DNA of 64,000 bases from CAYMPH01 sp964529415 (GTDB lineage Bacteria > Spirochaetota > UBA4802 > UBA5550). The stretch lies in NCBI GenBank assembly GCA_964529415.1, contig CAZGWD010000010.1, positions 62,001 through 126,000 of the forward strand, read 5' to 3'. The notes under the pieces are model-generated. The model did no database searches. It was given only the letters and a program-made list of their open reading frames with translations, and had not been told where the DNA came from. Position 1 is the stretch's first letter. Every line of letters starts with the position of its first letter. Below are positions 8,311-17,105 of the stretch, in pieces. The position numbers and the translations under genes are program-made.

Positions 8311-9954
8311 TTATTTATAAATTAGAACTTTCAGCAAATTCATTTTTTCCAGAATCTCTTCCATCTTTTTCTGCGTGAGATCTCCGCCGCCGAACCTGTA
8401 TAAATAAATTTCATCTTTAAATTTAGAAATTTCCTCTGAACTTACACCTGCATTTGTCCGGGCAATTTCAGACAGTGCATTATCCGATGCAGAAAGAAAA
8501 GCTCTTTTATCCATTCTGAACATTGATGACGACATTTCCCTGACAAAATCAATTTTTGATTCTGTATCCTGCTTTATAACTTCCGGCTCTTTTATTTTTT
8601 TTTCAGGACTGATTTTAACTTCTCTTTTCTTTTCCCAGTAGAAAACTCCTGCACCAATACCGCCGACAAGCAGAAAAATAATTACAATATAAATATAATT
8701 AAAAACAATCTTTTCCGATCCTTCAGCATCAAGCTCAGATGATGCTCTGGCTTTCCCGCCTTCTGTTACATTAAATGAAATATCTTCTGTTTTTAATTTT
8801 ACGTATTCGCCTCTTGCAGGATTGAAAAAAGTAAAAGTTACAGGCCCAAGATTAAGCTCACCCTGTTTTTCAGGTATAACAGTAAATATGAATTTTTTTT
8901 CACCGGTAATTTCTATACCCTTCAATGTGATTTCAGGCTGAGCCTCTTCAGTTAGAACTTTTATTCCATGAACCTGGTTTTCAAAATCAGGCTTTGTAAG
9001 ACTTACAAGATTTCCTTTTCCCTTTATAATAATATTTATTTTTTTTTCATCGTAGGCTTTTACAGCATCTTTTGAATATTCAGCAGTTATTTTAAAATCT
9101 CCAACCGCGCCTTTAAAATCCGTCGGAGATTTCGGAAGCGGAATTACACTAATAGGAATATTTACAAATGACACCCTTACAGGTCTTTTTTCAATTCCAA
9201 AAAACATTGAATCAACATCAAATGAAATTATGGAATTACCGCCCCCGGCTTCATGATTTCCTGCTTGAGCCGGTATCATGACAAGTGTGTACAGATGATA
9301 CTTTACAGTACCGTCATCCATAGAAATATCTTCAATGTCTTCCTTGTATTCTTTAACAACAAAACCCTTTGCATCAGCCTGATTTTCCCTGTTAACAAAT
9401 TTCAGATTTCTCAATCCTGATGAAAATAAATAATATCTGAAAATTACAGGCTCTCCCGTGTAGACTCTTCTGCTCGCTGCTTCAACTGCAGTGTCTAATC
9501 TTGCTGGTACTCCGGCACCCGTTCTTCCAGGCCGAGTACTGCTGCCATTGGCAACAGCAAGCTGAAGTTCCCTTGTTGAAACCTGTTTCCCTCCAATATC
9601 ATAAATAAAACGCGGAATTTTATATTTGCCGGGCTTATCAGCAGATACGATAAAAGTAAAAATTATACCGCTCCAGGTTTTTCCGTTTACAAACTGAAAA
9701 CTCTTCTGCATACCGCTATAGTCAATTCTCAATCCGGGAACTGCAGGAACAGAAACTGGTTTTATATCTCCATCAGCACCGCTGATTTTATGCCTGATTG
9801 TTGTTGATTCTCCAACAGAAATCCTTTCATCATCAATTGAATCTTCAAGCGACTGAGCTGATGCGGTATCAGGAATACCTGACAGTAATAAAACAAACAA
9901 AGCAAAAGTTATAATTTTTATAGAAGGAAACAATTTCCAGCAATACTTTTTCAT
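8311..9954 (-). CDS. batD: BatD-like aerotolerance protein
   Basis: With the ATG at 9954 this is a 547-residue exported and membrane-anchored protein: a signal peptide (MKKYCWKLF, hydrophobic core, cleavage near TASAQ), several beta-sandwich segments with the repeated pattern PGKYKIP/PEKQGELNLGP, and one membrane helix at about 415-438 followed by a cytoplasmic tail. That is the BatD layout, and it is the last gene of a moxR/bat operon. The frame is open upstream to 10047, but that extension translates a palindromic repeat (9960-9985) and lacks a signal peptide, so I reject it. Bat proteins are thought to act on periplasmic or membrane substrates with BatA/BatB; the substrate is unknown. Confidence 0.8.
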   Translation of the reverse strand: MKKYCWKLFPSIKIITFALFVLLLSGIPDTASAQSLEDSIDDERISVGESTTIRHKISGADGDIKPVSVPAVPGLRIDYSGMQKSFQFVNGKTWSGIIFTFIVSADKPGKYKIPRFIYDIGGKQVSTRELQLAVANGSSTRPGRTGAGVPARLDTAVEAASRRVYTGEPVIFRYYLFSSGLRNLKFVNRENQADAKGFVVKEYKEDIEDISMDDGTVKYHLYTLVMIPAQAGNHEAGGGNSIISFDVDSMFFGIEKRPVRVSFVNIPISVIPLPKSPTDFKGAVGDFKITAEYSKDAVKAYDEKKINIIIKGKGNLVSLTKPDFENQVHGIKVLTEEAQPEITLKGIEITGEKKFIFTVIPEKQGELNLGPVTFTFFNPARGEYVKLKTEDISFNVTEGGKARASSELDAEGSEKIVFNYIYIVIIFLLVGGIGAGVFYWEKKREVKISPEKKIKEPEVIKQDTESKIDFVREMSSSMFRMDKRAFLSASDNALSEIARTNAGVSSEEISKFKDEIYLYRFGGGDLTQKKMEEILEKMNLLKVLIYK

Positions 9955-9959
9955 ATAAT

Positions 9960-9985
9960 GGATTACCGCCTTCGCGGGAATGACA
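9960..9985. repeat. Palindromic intergenic repeat unit (GGGAATGAC family)
   Basis: A hairpin-forming unit containing CCGCCTTCGCGGGAATGAC lies directly between batC and the chosen batD start. The same family is present at 13741-13848 in the DUF4381-like gene. It resembles a widespread bacterial dispersed repeat with a CCCGCnnnnGCGGG core. It explains why an open frame extends upstream of batD. Confidence 0.75.
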
Positions 9986-10015
9986 ATTTGTGTTAAAAAA
10001 ATTAACCTATATAAT

Positions 10016-10678
10016 CTACCATGCTTTATCAAGAAATCTTTTATCATTGCTGCTTCCCTTCTCTCTTTTTACAGGTTTATTTTTCATTGATTCAAGAATA
10101 TTCTTCACCTGATCCCTGTTCATACCTGAACTGTTCTGCTGCTGATTTTTTTTATCACTTTTATCATTTTTATCTTCATTTTCTTTTTTATTCTTATCTT
10201 TGCCGTCTTTCCCGTCTTTTTTATCCTTTCCGTCTTTTTTCTTTTCATCATCTTTCTTTTTATTAAGAAGATATTCCAGATTTTTTTTTGCCGGTTCATA
10301 TGACGGATCAATCTGCAGTGCCTTAATATAGGCTCCTGCTGCGTCTTTTTTTCTTCCTGCTTTCAGAAATGCGTTTCCCATATTAAAAAAAGCTTTTTTC
10401 TGCACCTCTTTATCCTCTGACTGTACAGCTTTTTGAAAATCAGCTTCAGCGCTGGTAAAATTTTCAAGCATATAATTCGCGTCGCCTTTGTTAAAAGAAA
10501 GCTTACTTTTATCATTTTCGCCTGGTGCATATTTTTCAGCTCTGTCGTATGATGCTTTTGCTTCACTGAATTTTTTTTCATGAAACTCTGAATTGCCCCT
10601 GCTCACCTCATCCCTGTACGGATCAAGCCATGAAATAAATATCAGAGCCATTAATATCAGAATATATTTCGGATTCAT
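10016..10678 (-). CDS. batC: BatC-like TPR protein
   Basis: A 220-residue protein with an N-terminal hydrophobic segment (residues 4-17), three TPR-like repeats (about 25-130, e.g. FFNMGNAFLKAGRKKDAA) and then a very lysine/aspartate-rich low-complexity linker (about 140-180) before a short C-terminal tail. Position between batB and batD and the TPR content fit BatC, which may scaffold the Bat complex on the periplasmic face. The start overlaps the batB stop (ATGA). The lysine-rich stretch makes other frames look open here, but the TPR frame is the gene. Confidence 0.8.
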   Translation of the reverse strand: MNPKYILILMALIFISWLDPYRDEVSRGNSEFHEKKFSEAKASYDRAEKYAPGENDKSKLSFNKGDANYMLENFTSAEADFQKAVQSEDKEVQKKAFFNMGNAFLKAGRKKDAAGAYIKALQIDPSYEPAKKNLEYLLNKKKDDEKKKDGKDKKDGKDGKDKNKKENEDKNDKSDKKNQQQNSSGMNRDQVKNILESMKNKPVKREKGSSNDKRFLDKAW

Positions 10679-11661
10679 TTGCGTTTCCTCCGTTGAGGAA
10701 GCATTATCTCAAGAGCCAGCAGAAAGATAAGAACGCCTGCGAAGATCTGATACCGTTCCATTCTCTCTTTAATAATTCTGTTGCCGTAATCATTTCTCTG
10801 CTGATCGCTGATAATTTCAAGAATAAACTTGAGTCCTGAAAGACTGTCTGTAATATCTATATAGTGCCCGCCTGTAGCGCCTGCAAGCTTCTTCAGCAAG
10901 CCTGTATTTTTCCTGCTCGATACGATTTTACCTGATGCATCTTTCATATAGGTATTCCCGGAATCCTGTGAACTGTCTGGAACGGAATCGCCGCTTTCAG
11001 TTCCAATACCGACTGTATAAACTGAAACATCAAGCTCCCTGAACATTGAAACTGCCTGCATGGCAGATCCTTCGTTGTCCTCGCCATCAGTGACTATAAT
11101 GAGTATTCTTGAAGTAATTCTTTTTTTCCTGAACACACGATACGCTTCATTGAATGCCCTGCCGAAATCCGTTCCCTGAAGACGCACAGAATCCGGAGAA
11201 GCAGAATCAAGAAACATCATGAATGCTCCGATGTCGTTCGTGAGAGGACACTGAAGGAAAGCATCTCCCGCGAATAATATCAACCCGATCCTGTCGCCCT
11301 TGAGTGATCCTGCAATCCATTTTATTGCGTCCTTTGATCTCTGTAGCCTGTCAGGAGTTACATCTTTTGCAAGCATGCTCCTGCTCACATCAAGCATGAT
11401 CAGCACATCCGAGCCCTCATTCTTCACATCGCGCATAAGCTCGCCCCATTGAGGACGGAGCGCGGTAAATGCGAAAAGCGCCAGGCTTAAAAAAATCAGA
11501 ATATTTTTTACAATTCTGATTTTTCCGTTTCCCAGAATCATTGAAGCTCCTGCTTTTTTAAGTACATATCTTTTCCAGATAATATATCCCGCAAAAAAAA
11601 CAGCAGCAAGGACTGCAGGGGTGATGATATATATGATAAATTTAAAATTTCCGAATGCCAT
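10675..11661 (-). CDS. batB: BatB, membrane-anchored VWA protein
   Basis: A 328-residue protein with N-terminal membrane helices at about 10-28 and 50-67, a von Willebrand A domain at about 85-275 and a C-terminal helix at about 308-323. The MIDAS motif DVSRSM (91-96) and the later VTDGEDNEGS are intact, so divalent metal-dependent protein binding is likely. It overlaps batA by one base (TGATG) and batC by four, indicating tight translational coupling. It is a paralogue of BatA next door. The name follows its operon position after batA. Confidence 0.87.
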   Translation of the reverse strand: MAFGNFKFIIYIITPAVLAAVFFAGYIIWKRYVLKKAGASMILGNGKIRIVKNILIFLSLALFAFTALRPQWGELMRDVKNEGSDVLIMLDVSRSMLAKDVTPDRLQRSKDAIKWIAGSLKGDRIGLILFAGDAFLQCPLTNDIGAFMMFLDSASPDSVRLQGTDFGRAFNEAYRVFRKKRITSRILIIVTDGEDNEGSAMQAVSMFRELDVSVYTVGIGTESGDSVPDSSQDSGNTYMKDASGKIVSSRKNTGLLKKLAGATGGHYIDITDSLSGLKFILEIISDQQRNDYGNRIIKERMERYQIFAGVLIFLLALEIMLPQRRKRK

Positions 11662-12653
11662 CAGGGAACCTTCCTGAAAAAAACTGAAGTCAGTACAATC
11701 TCTGCTGCAAAAAGCGCGAATGCTGCAAACAGAAGCATTTCAAATTTATCATAGAACTCATGATAGATTTTCAGCTCGGATTCGCTTCTTTCCAGTTTGT
11801 CTATGTCTTTAATATTTTCCCATAGAACACCGCTTGATTCAGCTCTGTAGAATTTTCCGCCTGTTATCTCTGAAATTTTCCTGAGAGAGGTTTCATCAAA
11901 ATGATTATACAGATACTGCTTTCCGAATATGCCGCCGCGCCCCGGATACGGCACCTGGCCTTCGCTGCCAATACCTACACTGTATATTTTCATTCCCATT
12001 TCCGCGCATGCTGCTGCAGCAGTCTCTGGATCAATCGAGCCTTTGTTGTTCATCCCGTCAGTAAGCAGAAGTATAATTTTACTTTTAGCCTTGCTGTCAA
12101 TCATCCTGGACGTGGCAAGAGCAATTGCGTCGCCGATAGCAGTCCCGTCCTCAGCTACTGAAGTGAAATCCAAATCATCGGTTATATCATGAAGTATATC
12201 GTGCTCGGATGTAAGAGGGCACTGCAGATAAGCATCTCCCGCAAAAACAACCATGCCGATCCTGTCGGACTTTCTCTTTGATATGAAATCCTTAACAACA
12301 AGCTTGGCAACCTCAAGGCGGTTTTTCGGCTGAAAATCCTCGCCCTGCATTGACCCTGATAGATCAAGCGCGATCATGATATCAATGCCTAAATTCTTTA
12401 CGCTTGTGTAATTCACGCCCCTGCCCGGCCGGGCAAGAGCAATGATCAATAAAAAAATTGTTAAAAATCTCAGCACAGGAAGAACCTTGTAGGTCATAAC
12501 CCGTATTGAATTTTTTCTTTTTATAATTGCTTCAGATGAAACTGCAAACGAAGCTCCCTTTGAATAAACTTTTCCGAAAATATACCAGGCGAGCATTGCA
12601 GCATACGGTATAAGAAGCAGAAGAAATAGAGGATTTTTAAATTCCAGCGCCAT
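11661..12653 (-). CDS. batA: BatA, membrane-anchored VWA protein
   Basis: A 330-residue protein with membrane helices at about 7-25 and 58-75, a VWA domain at about 88-285 and a C-terminal helix at about 308-325. The MIDAS residues are present in DLSGSM (97-102) and LTDGMNNKGS. A typical ALARPGRG turn ends the second helix. It overlaps the upstream DUF4381-like gene by 17 bp. In the family, BatA and BatB are inner-membrane partners working with the MoxR ATPase; the exact process (stress or oxygen tolerance, envelope protein assembly) is not settled. Confidence 0.87.
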   Translation of the reverse strand: MALEFKNPLFLLLLIPYAAMLAWYIFGKVYSKGASFAVSSEAIIKRKNSIRVMTYKVLPVLRFLTIFLLIIALARPGRGVNYTSVKNLGIDIMIALDLSGSMQGEDFQPKNRLEVAKLVVKDFISKRKSDRIGMVVFAGDAYLQCPLTSEHDILHDITDDLDFTSVAEDGTAIGDAIALATSRMIDSKAKSKIILLLTDGMNNKGSIDPETAAAACAEMGMKIYSVGIGSEGQVPYPGRGGIFGKQYLYNHFDETSLRKISEITGGKFYRAESSGVLWENIKDIDKLERSESELKIYHEFYDKFEMLLFAAFALFAAEIVLTSVFFRKVP

Positions 12654-13983
12654 AATTTTCCAGATCCCCGTTTAAATTTTCAGCAAGACTTTTAGTATTG
12701 TTCAGATTTGTAAGCAGAAATTCATTCGACGGCCTGAACTCTGCAAATTTTGAAAGATCCCAGAGGCTCATAATATCATCAATATCTCTTTCATATTTTT
12801 TAAGGATTCCTCCAGGCAGATACGGCTTCACTGCTTCCTTTAATTCATCAGTTGTCATCTCTTCTGCATCAATATTAAAAAGACCTGACAGGAAGCGTCT
12901 GAAAATAATCGATACTCCGAAAACATAATCGTCGTACCTGCCATCAGCAATTAGAGCGCCTGGATTGAATTCATTCATCTCTTTTCTGAAAATTTCTATT
13001 GGAGGAATTATCACGATTTCATTTTTTTTATCCAGCATTCTTTTTCTGATATATTTAAATAAAATAAATCCTGCGATTCCGAGAACTATCGCTGAAATAA
13101 TCAATATGATCAGTCTTGTATAGTTGCCGCCAAGATCGAGAGGCGGTTCAATTTCCGAAAACTCCCCCTTTTCATTTACCGCCTTGATTTCAATTTCAGG
13201 AATTTTATATCCGACCTTGTTTCCAATTTTGTCTGATATTTCTATTACAGGCATTGAATACTTTCCAGTCCTATAATAAGAAAGCTTCATTATTATTGAT
13301 AAAGAAGCTTCCTCTTTCCTCACATCTTTTTTTGCGCTGTGAATAATATAAACAGGAATTGCTTTATCAGGATCATCTTCCGGTGTATTTGAATCCTTAT
13401 CTTTTTCTTTACTGGTATCTTTTTCTTTCTTTTCAATATATAATTCTTTTTTTTCAGGCAGCGATACAACTGCAGATTCAATATCACCGCCTTTGAGGCT
13501 GAATTTATATATTATTTCATCACCAACAGTTGCAGACTGTTTGTCTGCTCGTGCAGTTATGTCAGGGAAATCCTTTTTTGTTTCTGAGTATAGACTGGAG
13601 ATTATTCCGATTACTGTTATCAATAAAAATACAATTAAACGTGCCGCATAACCTTTATTTCGAGGAAATCTTATGGTGAGGTTTTTTTTATATGATATTG
13701 ATTCTTCATAATCGTCCGCAATAGAAGCGATTTTCGTTTTGTCATTCCCCCGAAAACGGGAATCCAATTTTTGCAGTTTGAAACAAATTCTATCTGATAA
13801 ATAATGGATTCCCGCCTGTGCGATGGCTTGCACCCTCGGGTGAATGACAGAAGCCCTGCCAATAAAATAGTTCTTCATCGTTGGAATAAACTGGATTCCC
13901 TCACGCATGCTGAGCGGAGTCGAAGCATTAGATAGTATGGCAATTTTACGCATGAGTGTGCCTGCTCCTGTTTCGCTTTTCAA
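12637..13983 (-). CDS. DUF4381-like component of the Bat operon, start uncertain
   Basis: Up to 448 residues. The convincing part begins with a hydrophobic segment at about 113-130, followed by a periplasmic beta-domain (ITARADKQSATVGDEI), a membrane helix at about 287-312 and a cytoplasmic helical domain (FRRFLSGLFNIDAEEMT) as in DUF4381-type proteins between the DUF58 and batA genes. The first roughly 85 residues are encoded by dispersed palindromic repeats (13741-13848 and 13892-13928), and no ATG lies between them and the hydrophobic segment. Either a non-ATG start near 13680 is used or the repeats are translated as an N-terminal extension. It overlaps DUF58 by 38 bp if the outermost ATG is used. 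Confidence 0.7.
   Translation of the reverse strand: MKSETGAGTLMRKIAILSNASTPLSMREGIQFIPTMKNYFIGRASVIHPRVQAIAQAGIHYLSDRICFKLQKLDSRFRGNDKTKIASIADDYEESISYKKNLTIRFPRNKGYAARLIVFLLITVIGIISSLYSETKKDFPDITARADKQSATVGDEIIYKFSLKGGDIESAVVSLPEKKELYIEKKEKDTSKEKDKDSNTPEDDPDKAIPVYIIHSAKKDVRKEEASLSIIMKLSYYRTGKYSMPVIEISDKIGNKVGYKIPEIEIKAVNEKGEFSEIEPPLDLGGNYTRLIILIISAIVLGIAGFILFKYIRKRMLDKKNEIVIIPPIEIFRKEMNEFNPGALIADGRYDDYVFGVSIIFRRFLSGLFNIDAEEMTTDELKEAVKPYLPGGILKKYERDIDDIMSLWDLSKFAEFRPSNEFLLTNLNNTKSLAENLNGDLENYGAGI
13741..13848. repeat. Composite palindromic repeat (GTCATTC...GAATGAC) inside a coding frame
   Basis: The block starts GTCATTC and ends GAATGAC. It contains one perfect small hairpin (ATTCCC near 13744 pairing with GGGAAT ending 13762) and a second, degenerate half beginning GGATTCCCG near 13806. 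It is the same family as 9960-9985. It is in frame with the DUF4381-like gene and would be translated as residues about 46-81. Confidence 0.75.
13892..13928. repeat. Second dispersed repeat fragment next to the composite palindrome
   Basis: A stretch containing GGATTCCCTCACGCATG followed by CTGAGCGGAGTCGAAGCA, a sequence type commonly found as an intergenic repeat in many bacteria. It sits between the DUF58 stop and the palindromic block, so the 5' end of the DUF4381-like gene has been invaded at least twice. Confidence 0.5.
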
Positions 13984-14782
13984 AAAATTTCAGGATCGGC
14001 ATTTCAATGGGGTCAGTTGTATCCAGAACAATTGAATCAAAACCTTCAACAAATTTAAAATTATTGTCCGATGGAGCAGAATCGGACAGGAATGTTTTTC
14101 CTGTTTCAAGATCAACAAACTCAACCAGTCCTGAGAAATTCATTTCTCTTTCCATCTTATCAAAAATATGAACCGGTATGATATCATGCCTTCTTGATAA
14201 ATGTTTCAGTTTCAGCAGATAATCTCCGCGATCCAGAAAATCCGAAATAAAAAACACTACTGATCTCTTTTTCATAACCATGCTTAAAAAATCCACTGCT
14301 GCGGAAAGATCGGTTTTCGTGCTCACTGGATTGCATTTTTCAATTTCATCCAGAGCTTTTAAAATAAATTTTCTTCCCTTTTTCGGACGGATATATTTTT
14401 CAACTCTATCTGTAAAAAGCACAACTGAAACCCTATCATTGTTCATTTGAGCGAGATAAAGAAACAGTGATGCTGTTTCCATCATCAGCTCTTTCTTGCT
14501 TTTTGCTGTGCCGAAATCATTTGAAGCAGACATATCAAGAAGAAGAACAATAGAAAGCTCTCTCTCCTCTGAAAATTCCTTTATGTAGAGATGATTCATC
14601 CTTGCAGATACATTCCAGTCAATGTTTCTCACTTCATCGCCGTAATTGTATTCGCGAACGCTTTCAAACTCAAGTCCCTGACCCTTGAAAGCGGAATGAT
14701 ATTCCCCTGAAAAAAGATTCGTGATCTTCCTCTTGGTTTTAAGACGGATTTTTTTCAGGTACGAATGTTCTCTTGATTCCAA
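13946..14782 (-). CDS. DUF58 domain protein of the MoxR/Bat operon
   Basis: A 278-residue cytoplasmic protein. The DUF58 signature is clear: FSGEYHSAFKGQGLEFESVR at 24-43, then YGDEVRNIDWNVSARM, and a degenerate VWA region with LLDMSASNDFG retaining the DxSxS order. DUF58 proteins are encoded next to MoxR ATPases and are thought to be their partners. The start follows the moxR stop directly (14783/14782). The last residues overlap the outermost frame of the next gene. Confidence 0.88.
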   Translation of the reverse strand: MESREHSYLKKIRLKTKRKITNLFSGEYHSAFKGQGLEFESVREYNYGDEVRNIDWNVSARMNHLYIKEFSEERELSIVLLLDMSASNDFGTAKSKKELMMETASLFLYLAQMNNDRVSVVLFTDRVEKYIRPKKGRKFILKALDEIEKCNPVSTKTDLSAAVDFLSMVMKKRSVVFFISDFLDRGDYLLKLKHLSRRHDIIPVHIFDKMEREMNFSGLVEFVDLETGKTFLSDSAPSDNNFKFVEGFDSIVLDTTDPIEMPILKFFEKRNRSRHTHA

Positions 14783-15766
14783 TTAAGGAACCTCCACTGA
14801 ATCAAAAACAAATTTTACCACATCGTCAGAATTTTTACCGTCTGCCTCTGCTTCGTATGAGAGAATTATTCTGTGCCGCAGAACATCAGCGCCTATTTCC
14901 TTGATATCATCAGGAGTGACAAATCCGCGTCCCTTCATGAATGCAACGCACTTTGATGCTTTCATTAGCGCGATTGACGCTCTGGGGCTTGCTCCGAAAT
15001 CAATATATTTTTTAAGTTCCTTGCGTGCAGGCTTTCTTGTTTCATTAACTATCGCTACAATATATTCAATCAGCTTTTCATCAATGTAGATGGATTCGAC
15101 TATTTCAGATTTTTCCCTTACCTTTTTAGGTTTTATTACAGGCTTTATATTTTCAGCGTTGATATCCTTGAAGCGGGTGAGTATCTCTTTTTCCTCTTTC
15201 ATATCAGGATAATCAATAAGCACTTTCATGAAAAACCTGTCGAGCTGCGCCTCAGGCAGCGGATATGTGCCTTCCTGTTCGATCGGGTTTTCTGTTGCAA
15301 GAACCATGAACGGGTCATCCAGCTTGAAAGTTTCATCACCGATTGTAACCTGTTTTTCCTCCATTGCCTGGAGCAGAGCAGACTGCACCTTGGCAGGAGA
15401 CCTGTTAATTTCATCAGCAAGAAGAATGTTCGTGAACATGGGCCCTTTTTTGGTAAAGAAGTCCATGTCTTTCGGATTATAGATTCTCGTTCCGAGAAGG
15501 TCTGCAGGCAGAAGGTCGGGAGTAAACTGAACCCTGTTGAAATTGGTATCTATCGCCCGGGCAAAAGCTCTGACAGCCAAAGTTTTAGCAAGGCCGGGGA
15601 GTCCTTCCAAAAGAATATGTCCTCCGGAAATAAAAGTGATGAGGATCCTGTCAATAAGCCTTGCCTGTCCTATTACGACTTTTTCAATTTCTGTTTTGAT
15701 TTCCTGGATGAAGGGGTTTTCGGCTCTGACCCTTTCTGTTATTTTTTCAATCTGCGCATAATCCAT
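14783..15766 (-). CDS. moxR: MoxR-family AAA+ ATPase
   Basis: A 327-residue AAA+ protein, the first gene of the operon. Walker A is GLPGLAKT (55-62), Walker B is LLADE (115-119) and sensor-like residues appear in ATENPIEQEGTYPLPEAQ. The C-terminal lid has the family ASPRASIALMKASK. MoxR ATPases act as chaperone-like remodelling factors for VWA-domain partners, here BatA/BatB and the DUF58 protein. The upstream 406-bp gap contains repeats and one possible copy of the promoter-associated motif (16001-16030). Confidence 0.93.
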   Translation of the reverse strand: MDYAQIEKITERVRAENPFIQEIKTEIEKVVIGQARLIDRILITFISGGHILLEGLPGLAKTLAVRAFARAIDTNFNRVQFTPDLLPADLLGTRIYNPKDMDFFTKKGPMFTNILLADEINRSPAKVQSALLQAMEEKQVTIGDETFKLDDPFMVLATENPIEQEGTYPLPEAQLDRFFMKVLIDYPDMKEEKEILTRFKDINAENIKPVIKPKKVREKSEIVESIYIDEKLIEYIVAIVNETRKPARKELKKYIDFGASPRASIALMKASKCVAFMKGRGFVTPDDIKEIGADVLRHRIILSYEAEADGKNSDDVVKFVFDSVEVP

Positions 15767-15833
15767 ATTTCTGCTCCATTTTATGGTTTATAGTTATTTT
15801 GTTATGTTATGGTTATGAGGGTGAAGTTAAGCG

Positions 15834-15922
15834 GCTCTGACCCTCTATTATTATCTTGCTTCTCAACAAGGGCTCTGACCCCTTATTTTTTGTCATGCAA
15901 CTTGATATTGGGGCTCTGACCC
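15834..15922. repeat. GCTCTGACCCC repeat cluster A
   Basis: Three copies of GCTCTGACCC(C) (complement of GGGGTCAGAGC) at 15834-15843, 15872-15882 and 15913-15922, all in one orientation, in the 406-bp gap between moxR and the transposase gene. The remainder of this gap (15923-16172) is AT-rich and shows only a weak match to the signalling-promoter motif near 16001-16030. Confidence 0.85.
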
Positions 15923-16172
15923 TCATTGATTAATTTTTATAAAGACTGAAATTTTATAAAACAATAAATCCAGCAAATAAAATTATTCGTATGCGTTCAA
16001 GTAAAAAATACAGGATAGTGATTTGTTATAATAAGTGAGTTTTTGTTACATGAAAAAATATAATTTGAATAGAGATAAACAGCTTACTAAGCAATTTATA
16101 TTTTTATAAAAGCGTTATAAAAAGAAGTTTTCTGACAGAAAAAGGGGAGTAGTTTTGATCAGGATCTAAATT

Positions 16173-16760
16173 TTATAAAAACGACAAGCGTTTTCTGTAA
16201 GCATCTTCATAAATCAGAAATTTCTGAACGCATTCATTAAAATTGTTTCCTAATTTTAAAAAAAACTCATGAAGTGTAATTTCAACTGGAACTATTGCAT
16301 CTTTTTTCAAATATTTATTTATAAAACCTATTTCGTTATTACGGGGATCTTTTGATAGCCCTTTTCTTACAGGATTATAGCTGATATACCATAAAAGCCA
16401 ATTAAAGTACTCTTCCGGATTTTCTGCTTCTTCAATTATTGTTGATCCGAATCTTTCATTCCAGAAAGCTCCAGTTTCATTCGTATCATAATTATATTTT
16501 TCAGCTATCCTTGACTTGATATACTGCATAATAGTTGATATAGTTGCCTTCCCGTGAATTGTTTTTATCAAAAGATGAATATGATTTGCTACAATTTCTG
16601 CAGCTATCAGTTCAAAATCATACTTTTCCTGACACATTTTTACAGATTCGACAAAATATTTTCTTCCATACCTGCCCATAAGCTTGTTTTTCTTTCCATG
16701 ACACCGGGTGTAACAGTGATGTGTGGCTCCCTGGGCAATTTTTCTTAGTTTTCTCGACAT
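16173..16760 (-). CDS. REP-associated tyrosine transposase (RAYT, Y1 family)
   Basis: A 195-residue protein of the IS200-like Y1 (HUH) group. H60-I-H62 in VANHIHLLIK is the metal-binding pair, Y80 in MQYIKSRI is the likely nucleophile, and GAFWNERFGSTII followed by YNPVRKGL is the RAYT signature. The N-terminal RKIAQGATHHCYTR also fits. Such enzymes cut and join single-stranded DNA at palindromic repeats and usually sit singly in a genome, not as free insertion sequences. Here the gene is bracketed by clusters of the same 11-bp repeat. It looks intact. Start at 16760 with AAGGAG, within an inverted repeat described separately. Confidence 0.9.
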   Translation of the reverse strand: MSRKLRKIAQGATHHCYTRCHGKKNKLMGRYGRKYFVESVKMCQEKYDFELIAAEIVANHIHLLIKTIHGKATISTIMQYIKSRIAEKYNYDTNETGAFWNERFGSTIIEEAENPEEYFNWLLWYISYNPVRKGLSKDPRNNEIGFINKYLKKDAIVPVEITLHEFFLKLGNNFNECVQKFLIYEDAYRKRLSFL

Positions 16761-16799
16761 AGTATCTCCTTGTGAATATATATGTTAATACTATCGAGA
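16753..16799 (-). promoter_or_regulatory. Hairpin enclosing the RAYT start codon
   Basis: On the transcribed strand, CTCGATAGTAT upstream can pair with the segment at 16753-16765 spanning the start codon: 11 base pairs with a 2-base bulge that falls on the ATG. The AAGGAG ribosome-binding site is in the loop. This could limit translation of the transposase, or mark the left end of the element. Confidence 0.45.
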
Positions 16800-16832
16800 T
16801 GGATAAATTTAAAAAAATTTTTGAAAAAAAGC

Positions 16833-17016
16833 GGGTCAGAGCAATTTTTAAATATAGGCCTAATTTTTGATTATAGATTTTAAATGCTCTGACTCTCTGA
16901 TGGTAATGATCAAATCTAAAAAAAATAACACAGCATGAACTGGGCATGATGAAAAATATGATAAATCTGAGGAGGGAAAACATCACAGCTCTGACCCCAA
17001 TTATTGCTCTGACCCC
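16833..17016. repeat. GGGGTCAGAGC repeat cluster B
   Basis: One forward copy (GGGTCAGAGC, 16833-16842), one degenerate reverse copy (16886-16895) and two reverse copies (16988-16998, 17006-17016) in the 345-bp gap between the transposase and the unknown coiled-coil gene. Forward and reverse copies face each other, so single strands could fold into cruciform-like structures. I see no gene in this gap. Confidence 0.85.
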
Positions 17017-17105
17017 TACAATACCCCCACAACACCCCCTGCTTTCCCTTTAAAAAAAAGCAGCTTATATAAAACGCAGCTGAATCATGCAACGAGAGCA
17101 ATTCG

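Noticed and set aside
9955..10047. Longer N-terminus for batD starting at 10047
   Set aside because: The extra 31 codons translate a palindromic repeat and overlap batC, while the ATG at 9954 begins a normal signal peptide.
10021..10266. Plus-strand open frame opposite batC
   Set aside because: It is the mirror of the lysine-rich linker of batC (poly-purine codons give an open complementary frame).
16916..17101. Minus-strand 61-codon open frame in the gap after the transposase
   Set aside because: It runs through the GCTCTGACCCC repeats, has no ribosome-binding site and resembles nothing.
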